DNA from: Roseburia sp.
GTDB lineage: Bacteria > Bacillota > Clostridia > Lachnospirales > Lachnospiraceae
Reading direction: 5' to 3'
NCBI GenBank assembly: GCA_017626625.1
Contig: JAGAIK010000123.1
Location: forward strand, 1-5,136
DNA: 5,136 nt
The notes under the pieces are model-generated. The model did not search any database and had not been told where the DNA came from. It saw nothing but the letters and a program-made list of their open reading frames with translations. Every line of letters begins with the position of its first letter. Within the stretch, counting starts at the first letter, position 1. The translations under genes and the position numbers were made by a program. Shown in pieces: positions 1 to 5,136 of this stretch.

Positions 1-14
1 GAAAAAGACAGGCG

Positions 15-20
15 GGAGGA
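15..20 (+). promoter_or_regulatory. Ribosome binding site of the GH13 gene
   Basis: GGAGGA lies five bases before the ATG at 26. It matters because the reading frame is open to the left edge of the window without a stop, so the frame alone does not fix the start. The strong Shine-Dalgarno match, together with a protein start (MEYAAIYHD) typical of neopullulanase N-termini, places the start at 26. The first 25 bases show nothing else. Confidence 0.85.
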
Positions 21-25
21 AAAGC

Positions 26-1777
26 ATGGAATATGCAGCAATTTATCACGACATGGATAAGCGGTATTGCTATGCCGTGGATAAAAATAAATTTATTATC
101 CGTATCACCACCAAAAAAGGCGACATGGAAAAGGTGATACTCCACACACAGGACAAATATATTTCGCTGGCGAAAAAGGACACCAGGGCAGAATATCTCA
201 TGGAGAAAACCGCAAGCGATGAATACCACGACTACTACGAAGCGGAACTTACCTTTTCCGTTATCTGTCTGCGCTACTTTTTTGAGCTGACAGACAAAAC
301 AGGGGTGACGGCTTATTACGGCAATTATGAATTTAGCGGAAATATCATAGAGAACATAGACAAAATGTTTGACTGTCCCCAGAATCTCCGGGAAGAAGAG
401 CGGTTTGTGACACCGGAATGGGCGAAAAACGCCGTGGTATACCAGATATTTCCCGCCCGCTTCGCCAGCAGCAGAAAACAGGAGGATTCTCACTGGTACA
501 AAGCCCCCATCGGGCATCGGGATAATCTTTACGGAGATTTACAGGGAATGATTTCCCATTTGCCCCATATGAAAGAGCTGGGGGTGGACGTACTGTATCT
601 GACACCGATTTTTCAGTCGGAATCCAGCCATAAATACGATACCATTGATTACAAAAAAATTGACCCGTCCTTCGGCACAGAGGAGGATTTAAAGGAACTG
701 GTGGAAAAAGCCCATGAACTGGGAATGCGGGTGATATTAGACGGCGTATTTAATCACACCTCCCCGAAATTTTTTGCCTTTGCCGACATTGAGAAAAACC
801 AGGAAAAATCCCGTTATTTGGACTGGTATTTTATTGAGAAATTTCCTTTGTTTGAGCAGAACTGGAAGCGGGCGAATTTCAAAACCTTTGGCTATTACGG
901 CGGAATGCCGAAATTAAATCTGCGCAATCCTGAGGTGGAACAGTATATTTTTGAGGTGGCAGAATACTGGATAAAAAGGTGCAGTATCGATGGCTGGCGG
1001 TTAGACGTGGGAGACGAAATCGGACATCGGTTCTGGAAGCGTTTCCGGGAAAAGGTGAAATCAGTAAATCCGGAGGCTCTTATTATCGGCGAGGTATGGC
1101 ACCCTGCCAATGATTATCTGGAGGGGGACGAGTGGGACACCATGATGAATTACCACTTTTTCCTGACGGTGAAGGATTTTGTGGCAGACGGCAGCATTAC
1201 AGCCACGGAGTTTGCGGAGCGGATGGATTTTATGCGGGGGACGGTACACAGCGCCGTATATCCGCTGCTGTGGAATCTGATAGACAGCCACGATACCGCC
1301 CGTTTTATGTATCTTTGCGGCGAACAGAAGGAAAAATTTAAACTGGCGGCGGCAATCCAACTGCTGTCTCCGGGAATGCCTATGATTTTTTATGGAGATG
1401 AGTATGGCATGAAAGGCGGCGGCGACCCGGACTGCAGGCGGGGAATGCTGTGGAAAGAAGAGTATCAGGATTTGGAAATCTATTCGTGGTACAGAAAACT
1501 CATTGCCCTGCGCAAGAGACTTCCGGCGCTCACCAGAGGGAGGCTGACTGCGTTAAAAACAGAGGACAGGCAGGGGCTTGTCCGGTATGAGAAAGCGGCG
1601 GAGAACGGGGAAAAGATAACGCTGATTTTCCATAACAGCCCGAAGGAGTTGGAACTGCCGGAAAAACGGGGACAGACGGAGGAAATAAGCGGACTGGTTT
1701 TTGACGGTGTGATAAAGCCATATCAGGCATTGGTGTTTTCAGAAAAGGCAGCGGAATCCGGTGAAAGTTATCAATAA
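26..1777 (+). CDS. Neopullulanase / cyclomaltodextrinase / maltogenic amylase-type glycoside hydrolase (CBM34 + GH13)
   Basis: This 583-residue enzyme should hydrolyse alpha-1,4 links (and possibly alpha-1,6 links or transfer glucose units) in maltodextrins, cyclodextrins or pullulan fragments. An N-terminal CBM34-like beta domain (about 1-125) precedes the GH13 (beta/alpha)8 barrel (about 130-500) and a C-terminal beta domain. Visible conserved regions are GVDVLYLTPIF at 186-196, DGVFNH at 239-244, MPKLN at 294-298 (the signature of the neopullulanase subfamily), GWRLDV at 323-328 with nucleophile D327, GEVW at 355-358 with acid/base E356, and LIDSHD at 418-423 with D423. All three catalytic acids are present. 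There is no signal peptide, so it probably acts in the cytoplasm on imported oligosaccharides; family members usually dimerise through the N domain. Length is normal for the family. The exact substrate preference cannot be decided from sequence. No terminator follows; the next gene has its own promoter. Confidence 0.95.
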   Translation: MEYAAIYHDMDKRYCYAVDKNKFIIRITTKKGDMEKVILHTQDKYISLAKKDTRAEYLMEKTASDEYHDYYEAELTFSVICLRYFFELTDKTGVTAYYGNYEFSGNIIENIDKMFDCPQNLREEERFVTPEWAKNAVVYQIFPARFASSRKQEDSHWYKAPIGHRDNLYGDLQGMISHLPHMKELGVDVLYLTPIFQSESSHKYDTIDYKKIDPSFGTEEDLKELVEKAHELGMRVILDGVFNHTSPKFFAFADIEKNQEKSRYLDWYFIEKFPLFEQNWKRANFKTFGYYGGMPKLNLRNPEVEQYIFEVAEYWIKRCSIDGWRLDVGDEIGHRFWKRFREKVKSVNPEALIIGEVWHPANDYLEGDEWDTMMNYHFFLTVKDFVADGSITATEFAERMDFMRGTVHSAVYPLLWNLIDSHDTARFMYLCGEQKEKFKLAAAIQLLSPGMPMIFYGDEYGMKGGGDPDCRRGMLWKEEYQDLEIYSWYRKLIALRKRLPALTRGRLTALKTEDRQGLVRYEKAAENGEKITLIFHNSPKELELPEKRGQTEEISGLVFDGVIKPYQALVFSEKAAESGESYQ

Positions 1778-1787
1778 ACATTTTTGC

Positions 1788-1839
1788 CTTGCAAGTATCG
1801 CATAAAACAGATACAATAATACCGGCTTGCGTTGCAAGT
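1788..1839. repeat. Paired TTGCAAGT repeats, operator-like, flanking the promoter
   Basis: The 8-mer TTGCAAGT occurs at 1789-1796 and again at 1832-1839, 43 bases apart, or about four helical turns. The first copy is part of the perfect palindrome CTTGCAAG (1788-1795) covering the -35 box. The second is the right half of the inverted repeat CTTGC-GTT-GCAAG (1826-1838) sitting just after the predicted transcription start. A weaker TGCAA follows at 1844-1848. Two similar dyads at the -35 and +1 sites suggest binding sites for a repressor. The regulator is not in the window and I do not recognise the motif. Confidence 0.4.
1789..1817 (+). promoter_or_regulatory. Probable sigma-A promoter of the ABC importer genes
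   Basis: TTGCAA (1789-1794) matches four of six bases of the -35 consensus. It is separated by exactly 17 bases from TACAAT (1812-1817), which matches five of six of the -10 consensus. Transcription would start near 1824, giving a leader of about 45 bases before the ATG at 1870. The -35 box lies inside the palindrome CTTGCAAG, so a protein bound there would compete with RNA polymerase. Called by eye from spacing and consensus. Confidence 0.6.
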
Positions 1840-1854
1840 GTCCTGCAAAAACGA

Positions 1855-1861
1855 AAGGAAG
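1855..1861 (+). promoter_or_regulatory. Ribosome binding site of the binding-protein gene
   Basis: AAGGAAG lies eight bases before the ATG at 1870. This decides the start: the frame is open further upstream, to a TTG at 1789, but that longer version would bury the signal peptide behind 27 unrelated residues and would begin inside the -35 box. Confidence 0.8.
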
Positions 1862-1869
1862 TAATAAAA

Positions 1870-2994
1870 ATGAAGAAAAGAACAAAATTAACAGCCATAC
1901 TTTTAACGGCAGCTCTGGGTGTTGCCATGTTAGCCGGCTGCGGAAATGCCAATGCAGATACGTCGGCGGACAGTCAGCAGTCTATCATGGAAAACTCTGT
2001 GGGAGAGGCAGAGAATCGGGAAGAAAACAAATCGGCAGGCGGGGGAGATACCGAAACGTTATTGCTGGAAGAAACACAGGATACACAGTCGGAGGATACG
2101 GAACAGGCACAAGCCTCTGACAGGAGCGCCATTAATATCGGAGCCTTAAAGGGACCCACCGCCATGGGAATGGCGCAGCTTTTAGATGACGGGGCTTACA
2201 ACGTCAGCATTGTGGCGTCTCCGGATGAAATGGTTCCCATGATTGTGCAGGGACAGGTGGATATTGCGGCAATTCCGGCAAATCTTTCCTCCGTGTTATA
2301 CCAGAAAACAGAGAAACAGATAACCGTGCTGGCGGCAAATACCTTAGGCGTGCTGTATCTGGTGGAAAATGGTGAGACAATTCAGTCCATAGAAGATGTA
2401 AAGGGGAAAACCATTTACGCCAGCGGAAAAGGAGCGACACCGGAATATGCCCTGGAATCTGTATTGACCGCCCACGGCATTGAGCCGGGTGTGGATGTCA
2501 CCGTTGAATTTAAGTCGGAACATGCGGAGGTAGTGGCAGCGTTAGCGGCAGACCAGACGGCAGTGGGACTTCTTCCCCAGCCCTTTGTTACCACCGCATT
2601 GATGAAAAATGAGAATTTAAGAGTGGCACTGGATTTGAATGAACTCTGGGAGAGCGGAATGACCGACGGCAGCAGGCTGGTAACCGGAGTTGTGGTAGTG
2701 AGGAATGAATTTTTAGAGAACCATCCCGAGGATGTGGAGGCATTTATGGCAGCCTATGAGCAGTCGGTGGCATTTGTCAATTCGGATGTGGAGACAGCAG
2801 CGGAAATCATAGGGGCTCACGATATTGTAACCGCAGAGGTGGCAAAACAGGCGATACCGGAGTGCAGTATTGTATTCATCACGGGGGAGGAACTTAAAAC
2901 CATGCTTTCCGGGTATCTGAATATCCTGTTTGAGCAGAACCCGCAGACGGTTGGAGGTGCTGTACCGGATGACGCATTCTACTATGAGCGTTAA
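1870..2994 (+). CDS. Lipoprotein substrate-binding protein of an ABC importer (NMT1/THI5, SsuA/TauA-like)
   Basis: This 374-residue protein is the extracellular solute receptor of the importer encoded downstream. The N-terminus has a basic start (MKKRTK), a hydrophobic segment (about 7-22) and the lipobox LAGC with the lipid-modified cysteine at 24, so the mature protein should be anchored to the outer face of the membrane. Residues 25 to about 86 form a polar, acidic linker rich in Glu, Asp, Ser and Gln, longer than the usual few tens of residues. The binding fold starts at INIGALKGPTAMG (88-100), continues through VQGQVDIAAIPANL (126-139) and KGKTIYASGKG (178-188), and matches the periplasmic-binding fold of COG0715. 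The family covers sulfonates, taurine, nitrate and thiamine precursors; this branch, which I associate with clostridial genomes, has no ligand I can name. The gene ends overlapping the permease start, which supports one transcript. Confidence 0.9.
   Translation: MKKRTKLTAILLTAALGVAMLAGCGNANADTSADSQQSIMENSVGEAENREENKSAGGGDTETLLLEETQDTQSEDTEQAQASDRSAINIGALKGPTAMGMAQLLDDGAYNVSIVASPDEMVPMIVQGQVDIAAIPANLSSVLYQKTEKQITVLAANTLGVLYLVENGETIQSIEDVKGKTIYASGKGATPEYALESVLTAHGIEPGVDVTVEFKSEHAEVVAALAADQTAVGLLPQPFVTTALMKNENLRVALDLNELWESGMTDGSRLVTGVVVVRNEFLENHPEDVEAFMAAYEQSVAFVNSDVETAAEIIGAHDIVTAEVAKQAIPECSIVFITGEELKTMLSGYLNILFEQNPQTVGGAVPDDAFYYER
2953..2957 (+). promoter_or_regulatory. Ribosome binding site of the permease gene, inside the preceding gene
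   Basis: GGAGG lies 11 bases before the ATG at 2969 and 26 bases before an alternative ATG at 2984. The site is within the last codons of the binding-protein gene. The spacing favours 2969; a TTG at 2930 in the same frame lies upstream of this site and so is unlikely. Confidence 0.6.
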
Positions 2995-3739
2995 AACATC
3001 ATATTGGGGCAGAATTGCCGCCGCAGTCTTTTGGATTGGGCTGTGGCAGCTTGCTGCCGTGTGGTTGGGACAGGAGATACTTTTGGCATCTCCTGTTTCT
3101 GTTATCAGGAAATTAATAGAATTAGTTCAGACGGCGGAATTTTGGAAATCCATCTGGTTTAGCTTTGGCAGGATTGCGGCGGGCTTCGGGCTGGCGCTGC
3201 TTTTGGGAATTTTGCTGGCGGCGGCTTCCTATGCCTGTTCTCTGGTGGAAATTTTGCTAAAGCCGCTGACCTCAGTGATGAAAGCAACCCCGGTGGCATC
3301 TATTATTATTCTGTGCTTAATCTGGATCCCGTCGAGAAATCTTTCTGTATTCATCTCTTTTCTGATGGTTTTTCCGGTGGTTTATGCCAATGTGTCAGAG
3401 GGACTGCGCCAGACCGACCGGAAACTGCTGGAGATGGCGGAGGTTTTTGGCGTGGGAATCCGGAAGAAAATCTGTTATATTTATCTCTCGGAAGTGCTGC
3501 CCTATCTTCTGACCGCCTGCTCTCTGGGGCTTGGCATGTGCTGGAAAGCGGGGGTAGCGGCGGAGGTTATCGGCGTGCCGGACGGTTCTATCGGGGAGAA
3601 ATTGTATCATGCGAAGATATATCTCAATACGCCGGATTTGTTCGCCTGGACCATTGTGATTATTCTTATCAGCGTTCTGCTGGAAAAATGTGTCCTGGGA
3701 CTGCTGCGTTATCTGGTTCATTGGGTAGAGAAGAACTGA
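2969..3739 (+). CDS. ABC importer permease (SsuC/TauC-like, BPD transport family)
   Basis: This 256-residue integral membrane protein should form, as a homodimer, the channel through which the solute from the lipoprotein passes. Hydrophobic segments lie at about 14-34, 64-88, 108-120, 125-143, 178-200 and 223-245, fitting the usual six helices. The cytoplasmic EAA loop, which docks on the ATPase, is visible from about 154 to 178 (EMAEVFG at 155-161 and the proline at 178). Length fits the family (about 250-260). The start at 2969 overlaps the binding-protein gene by 26 bases, indicating translational coupling; an ATG at 2984 would remove five residues and overlap by 11. The order receptor-permease-ATPase is typical for this importer type. 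The ligand is not revealed by this subunit. Confidence 0.92.
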   Translation: MTHSTMSVKTSYWGRIAAAVFWIGLWQLAAVWLGQEILLASPVSVIRKLIELVQTAEFWKSIWFSFGRIAAGFGLALLLGILLAAASYACSLVEILLKPLTSVMKATPVASIIILCLIWIPSRNLSVFISFLMVFPVVYANVSEGLRQTDRKLLEMAEVFGVGIRKKICYIYLSEVLPYLLTACSLGLGMCWKAGVAAEVIGVPDGSIGEKLYHAKIYLNTPDLFAWTIVIILISVLLEKCVLGLLRYLVHWVEKN

Positions 3740-3897
3740 GAAAAGGCGGCTTGGTATTAATGCGTCAGTACAATATTGTGCCGGAGTGCCACTATTATAC
3801 CTGAGGGCAGATGAAAAATCGTCTTCGAGAACTTTTCAACGCTCTATTGTGTGCGAGGAATAGAAATTTAAAATACAGGAAACGGCAGGAATGATGT
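3740..3897 (+). other. 158-base spacer between permease and ATPase genes, with two micro-ORFs; possible gene remnant
   Basis: Genes of such importers usually abut, so this spacer is unexpected. It holds a 14-codon ORF at 3760-3804 (MRQYNIVPECHYYT), with an AGGCGG ribosome-site-like sequence at 3744-3749, ten bases upstream. Two codons after its TGA, in the same frame, a 27-codon ORF runs from ATG 3811 to TGA 3892-3894. It is very basic, starting MKNRLRELFN and ending LKYRKRQE. If the TGA at 3802-3804 were a sense codon, the two would form one ORF of 45 codons counting the final stop. This could be the decayed start of an inserted gene, a leader peptide or chance; I do not recognise the peptide. 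A weak promoter-like pair, TTGTGT (3847-3852) and TAAAAT (3869-3874) spaced by 16, could give the ATPase gene extra transcription. No terminator hairpin is seen. Confidence 0.35.
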
Positions 3898-4476
3898 ATG
3901 GATATTACAGTGAAAAAGCTAGAAAAATCCTACGGGGAACAAAAAGTATTTGAGGATTTTTCCTATACCTTCCGGGAGGGAAAAACCACCTGTATCATGG
4001 GAAAATCCGGCTGTGGAAAAACTACCTTGTTTCGGCTGCTTCTGGGACTGGAAGAACCGGAGGGAGGACAGATTACGGGAGTGCCCCACGGGAAGCTGGC
4101 GGCAGTGTTCCAGGAAAACAGGCTTTGTGAAAATTTAAGTGCAGTCTCAAATCTGAGACTGACCTGCAAAAGAAAGCTGACGGAGGAAGAACTGCGGCAG
4201 GCATTTGCACAGGTGGGGTTAGAGGAAGTCTGGCAGAAGCCTGTCCGTAATTTAAGTGGAGGCATGAAACGCAGAGTGGCGATTTTACGAGCATTGTTTG
4301 CGGAGGCAGAGTGCATTTTGATGGACGAGCCTTTAAAAGGATTAGATATGGAGACAAAGGAAAAAACAGCAGCGTACATCAGGGCGCAGACAAAGGGAAA
4401 AACGCTGCTGGTGATTACCCATGAGGAGGCAGAAATCGCTTTACTGGGAGCAGAAGAAGTACTGCGTCTGCCATAG
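3898..4476 (+). CDS. ABC importer ATP-binding protein (SsuB/TauB-like, short form)
   Basis: This 192-residue cytoplasmic ATPase should power the importer by binding and hydrolysing ATP as a dimer on the permease EAA loops. All core motifs are present: aromatic A-loop residue Y12, Walker A GKSGCGKT at 35-42, Q-loop Q72 in VFQENRL, signature LSGGM at 119-123, Walker B ILMDE at 140-144 with catalytic E144, D-loop LKGLD at 146-150 and switch histidine H175. The FQENRL segment is typical of the nitrate/sulfonate/taurine group. It ends only 17 residues after the switch histidine, while SsuB/TauB proteins usually run to about 240-255, so the C-terminal extension is absent; the natural stop and intact motifs argue for a compact functional form rather than truncation. 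AGGAA (3887-3891) lies six bases before the ATG at 3898. The gene is separated from the permease by an unusual spacer but belongs to the same system by family. Confidence 0.92.
   Translation: MDITVKKLEKSYGEQKVFEDFSYTFREGKTTCIMGKSGCGKTTLFRLLLGLEEPEGGQITGVPHGKLAAVFQENRLCENLSAVSNLRLTCKRKLTEEELRQAFAQVGLEEVWQKPVRNLSGGMKRRVAILRALFAEAECILMDEPLKGLDMETKEKTAAYIRAQTKGKTLLVITHEEAEIALLGAEEVLRLP
4142..4161. repeat. Perfect 8-bp inverted repeat inside the ATPase gene
   Basis: CAGTCTCA (4142-4149) and TGAGACTG (4154-4161) pair perfectly around a four-base loop, within the codons for about residues 82-88. No T-run follows, so it is not an intrinsic terminator. By a rough estimate such a hairpin is about as likely as not to occur by chance somewhere in a window this size. 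Confidence 0.3.
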
Positions 4477-4533
4477 AGGATGTGCAGTAGGGGGCTCTGA
4501 CGGCAGATTTCTGTGCAACTGTCCATTGTACGA
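4477..4533. other. Convergent intergenic gap without a recognisable terminator
   Basis: The ATPase gene (+) and the YD-repeat gene (-) end towards each other here. A bidirectional terminator would be expected, but I find only short dyads such as CAGATTTCTG and no GC-rich stem followed by a T-run on either strand. Termination may be Rho-dependent, lie inside the opposite gene, or not be visible by eye. Confidence 0.5.
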
Positions 4534-5136
4534 TTAATGCCGCAGCTCATAGTCGTTCTTGCAGCATGTGACTTCCCTGTTTTCCCTGTTTCCGTAGGAG
4601 ATGGTTTTTTGGGTGAGGCTGCCTAAGACGTCATATTCATAGTCAGTGATGGTTGTTTCGCCGTCCCGGTAAAAAATTTTCTCTGTGAGATTTCCGTTAT
4701 CGTCATATTGACAGATAGTGGCTTCCTTCCTGGTGGTTGTGTCGGTTACTACATCAAAGCTGGTGGAAATGAGAATATCTCCGTTTTCGTTATAAGTAGA
4801 AAATTCCTGGAAACAAACAGGACCATCTTCGGTGTAGGAAATGCGGGAAAGGCAGTTTCCATTTGCGTCATAGGTTATAACCTGGTCTAACCAACCGTTA
4901 TAGTAAGAAATCGATTTACGCAGGGTATGGTTATGGTCATATTCGTAAAAAGATTTTGTGTCTAAATCTGGAGAAGAATAAAAAGAGAGGGTAGTATTGC
5001 CATTTTTATCATACTCCTCATGTGTAGTATAAATGTAACCACTATCATTATTGTAGTATGTACAGGAGGCTGGAATACCGTTCTTATGGTATTCATAGAT
5101 TTTGTGGCTGGAATAGGACAATTTTCCATCACGGTA
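4534..5136 (-). CDS. YD/RHS-repeat-like protein, 5' end outside the window (partial)
   Basis: The last 200 residues of a minus-strand gene are visible. The frame stays open through the right edge (the first visible residues are YRDGKL), so the true start is missing; a TTG at 5121 is not a credible start. The sequence is made of degenerate tandem repeats of about 23-29 residues with a Y-D-x-x-G-N core: visible at residues 42 (YDKNGN), 66 (YDHNHT), 89 (YDANGN), 115 (YNENGD), 144 (YDDNGN) and 168 (YDVLGS), plus a YHKNG variant at 16. Such YD repeats form beta-strand shells in RHS proteins and are also found in shorter surface or secreted proteins. Here the chain stops about 30 residues after the last core, with no RHS core domain and no C-terminal toxin, so this is not a classical polymorphic toxin end. 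A YwqK/MORN-like repeat protein is the alternative. Two 60-base lines near the edge are about one third GC, compared with 55 percent in a line of the binding-protein gene. Confidence 0.75.
   Translation of the reverse strand, partial: YRDGKLSYSSHKIYEYHKNGIPASCTYYNNDSGYIYTTHEEYDKNGNTTLSFYSSPDLDTKSFYEYDHNHTLRKSISYYNGWLDQVITYDANGNCLSRISYTEDGPVCFQEFSTYNENGDILISTSFDVVTDTTTRKEATICQYDDNGNLTEKIFYRDGETTITDYEYDVLGSLTQKTISYGNRENREVTCCKNDYELRH

Noticed and set aside
1781..1795. T-run followed by CTTGCAAG after the amylase stop as a terminator
   Set aside because: The T-run precedes the palindrome on the + strand, and the 8-base palindrome has no loop. On the minus strand the order would fit an A-to-T run, but the stem is too short and no minus-strand gene ends there.
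1530..1952. Minus-strand open frame of 140 codons across the amylase end and the promoter gap
   Set aside because: It runs through the C-terminal domain of the amylase, the promoter and the signal-peptide codons of the binding protein; no ribosome site or domain was seen.
3313..3804. Second plus-strand frame of 163 codons inside the permease gene
   Set aside because: Its translation is Gly/Ser/Cys-rich without membrane segments or domain motifs, while the overlapping frame is a clear permease. Only its last 14 codons, past the permease stop, are kept as the micro-ORF.
4143..4165. CTGAGA next to ACC-like bases inside the ATPase gene, recalling the conserved core of a TPP riboswitch, and the 8-bp hairpin there
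   Set aside because: It lies inside a well-supported coding region, lacks the second conserved TPP element, is not upstream of a gene and has no T-run. The hairpin is plausible by chance at this window size.
3963..4550. Long minus-strand open frame (195 codons) opposite the ATPase gene
   Set aside because: The plus-strand frame has every ABC ATPase motif; the reverse frame is a low-complexity Ser/Pro-rich shadow with no recognisable domain.
5119..5121. TTG at 5121 as the start of the YD-repeat gene
   Set aside because: The frame stays open to the window edge and the upstream residues YRDGKL continue the repeat pattern, so the start lies outside.

Overview
The window looks like chromosomal DNA from a mid-GC Gram-positive anaerobe, most likely a Clostridia/Lachnospiraceae-type gut bacterium. 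This is inferred from GGAGG-type ribosome binding sites, a Gram-positive-style lipobox signal peptide, and the family combination (intracellular neopullulanase-type GH13 enzyme, lipoprotein binding protein with an SsuABC-like importer, YD-repeat protein). The exact genus cannot be read from the sequence alone.

Layout. Positions 26-1777 (+) encode a complete cytoplasmic CBM34-GH13 enzyme of the neopullulanase/cyclomaltodextrinase/maltogenic amylase group. A 92-base gap follows, holding a good sigma-A-type promoter and a pair of TTGCAAGT repeats that look like an operator. Next comes a three-gene ABC importer on the + strand: lipoprotein substrate-binding protein (1870-2994), permease (2969-3739, overlapping it) and ATPase (3898-4476). 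The permease and ATPase genes are separated by an unexpected 158-base spacer that contains two tiny in-frame ORFs, possibly the remnant of another gene. After a 57-base convergent gap, a minus-strand YD/RHS-repeat-like protein (4534-5136) runs off the right edge. It is AT-richer towards the edge than the other genes.

How the genes work together. The lipoprotein would capture a small solute outside the membrane, the permease would form a homodimeric channel, and two ATPase copies would drive import. The families match the nitrate/sulfonate/taurine/thiamine-precursor (COG0715/0600/1116) type, but nothing in the window identifies the ligand. The amylase has its own ribosome binding site and is separated from the importer by a promoter, so the two need not share a function. 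Most of the window is ordinary; the items most worth a second look are the paired operator, the permease-ATPase spacer and the edge YD-repeat gene. No tRNA, rRNA, CRISPR, insertion sequence or convincing terminator was seen.
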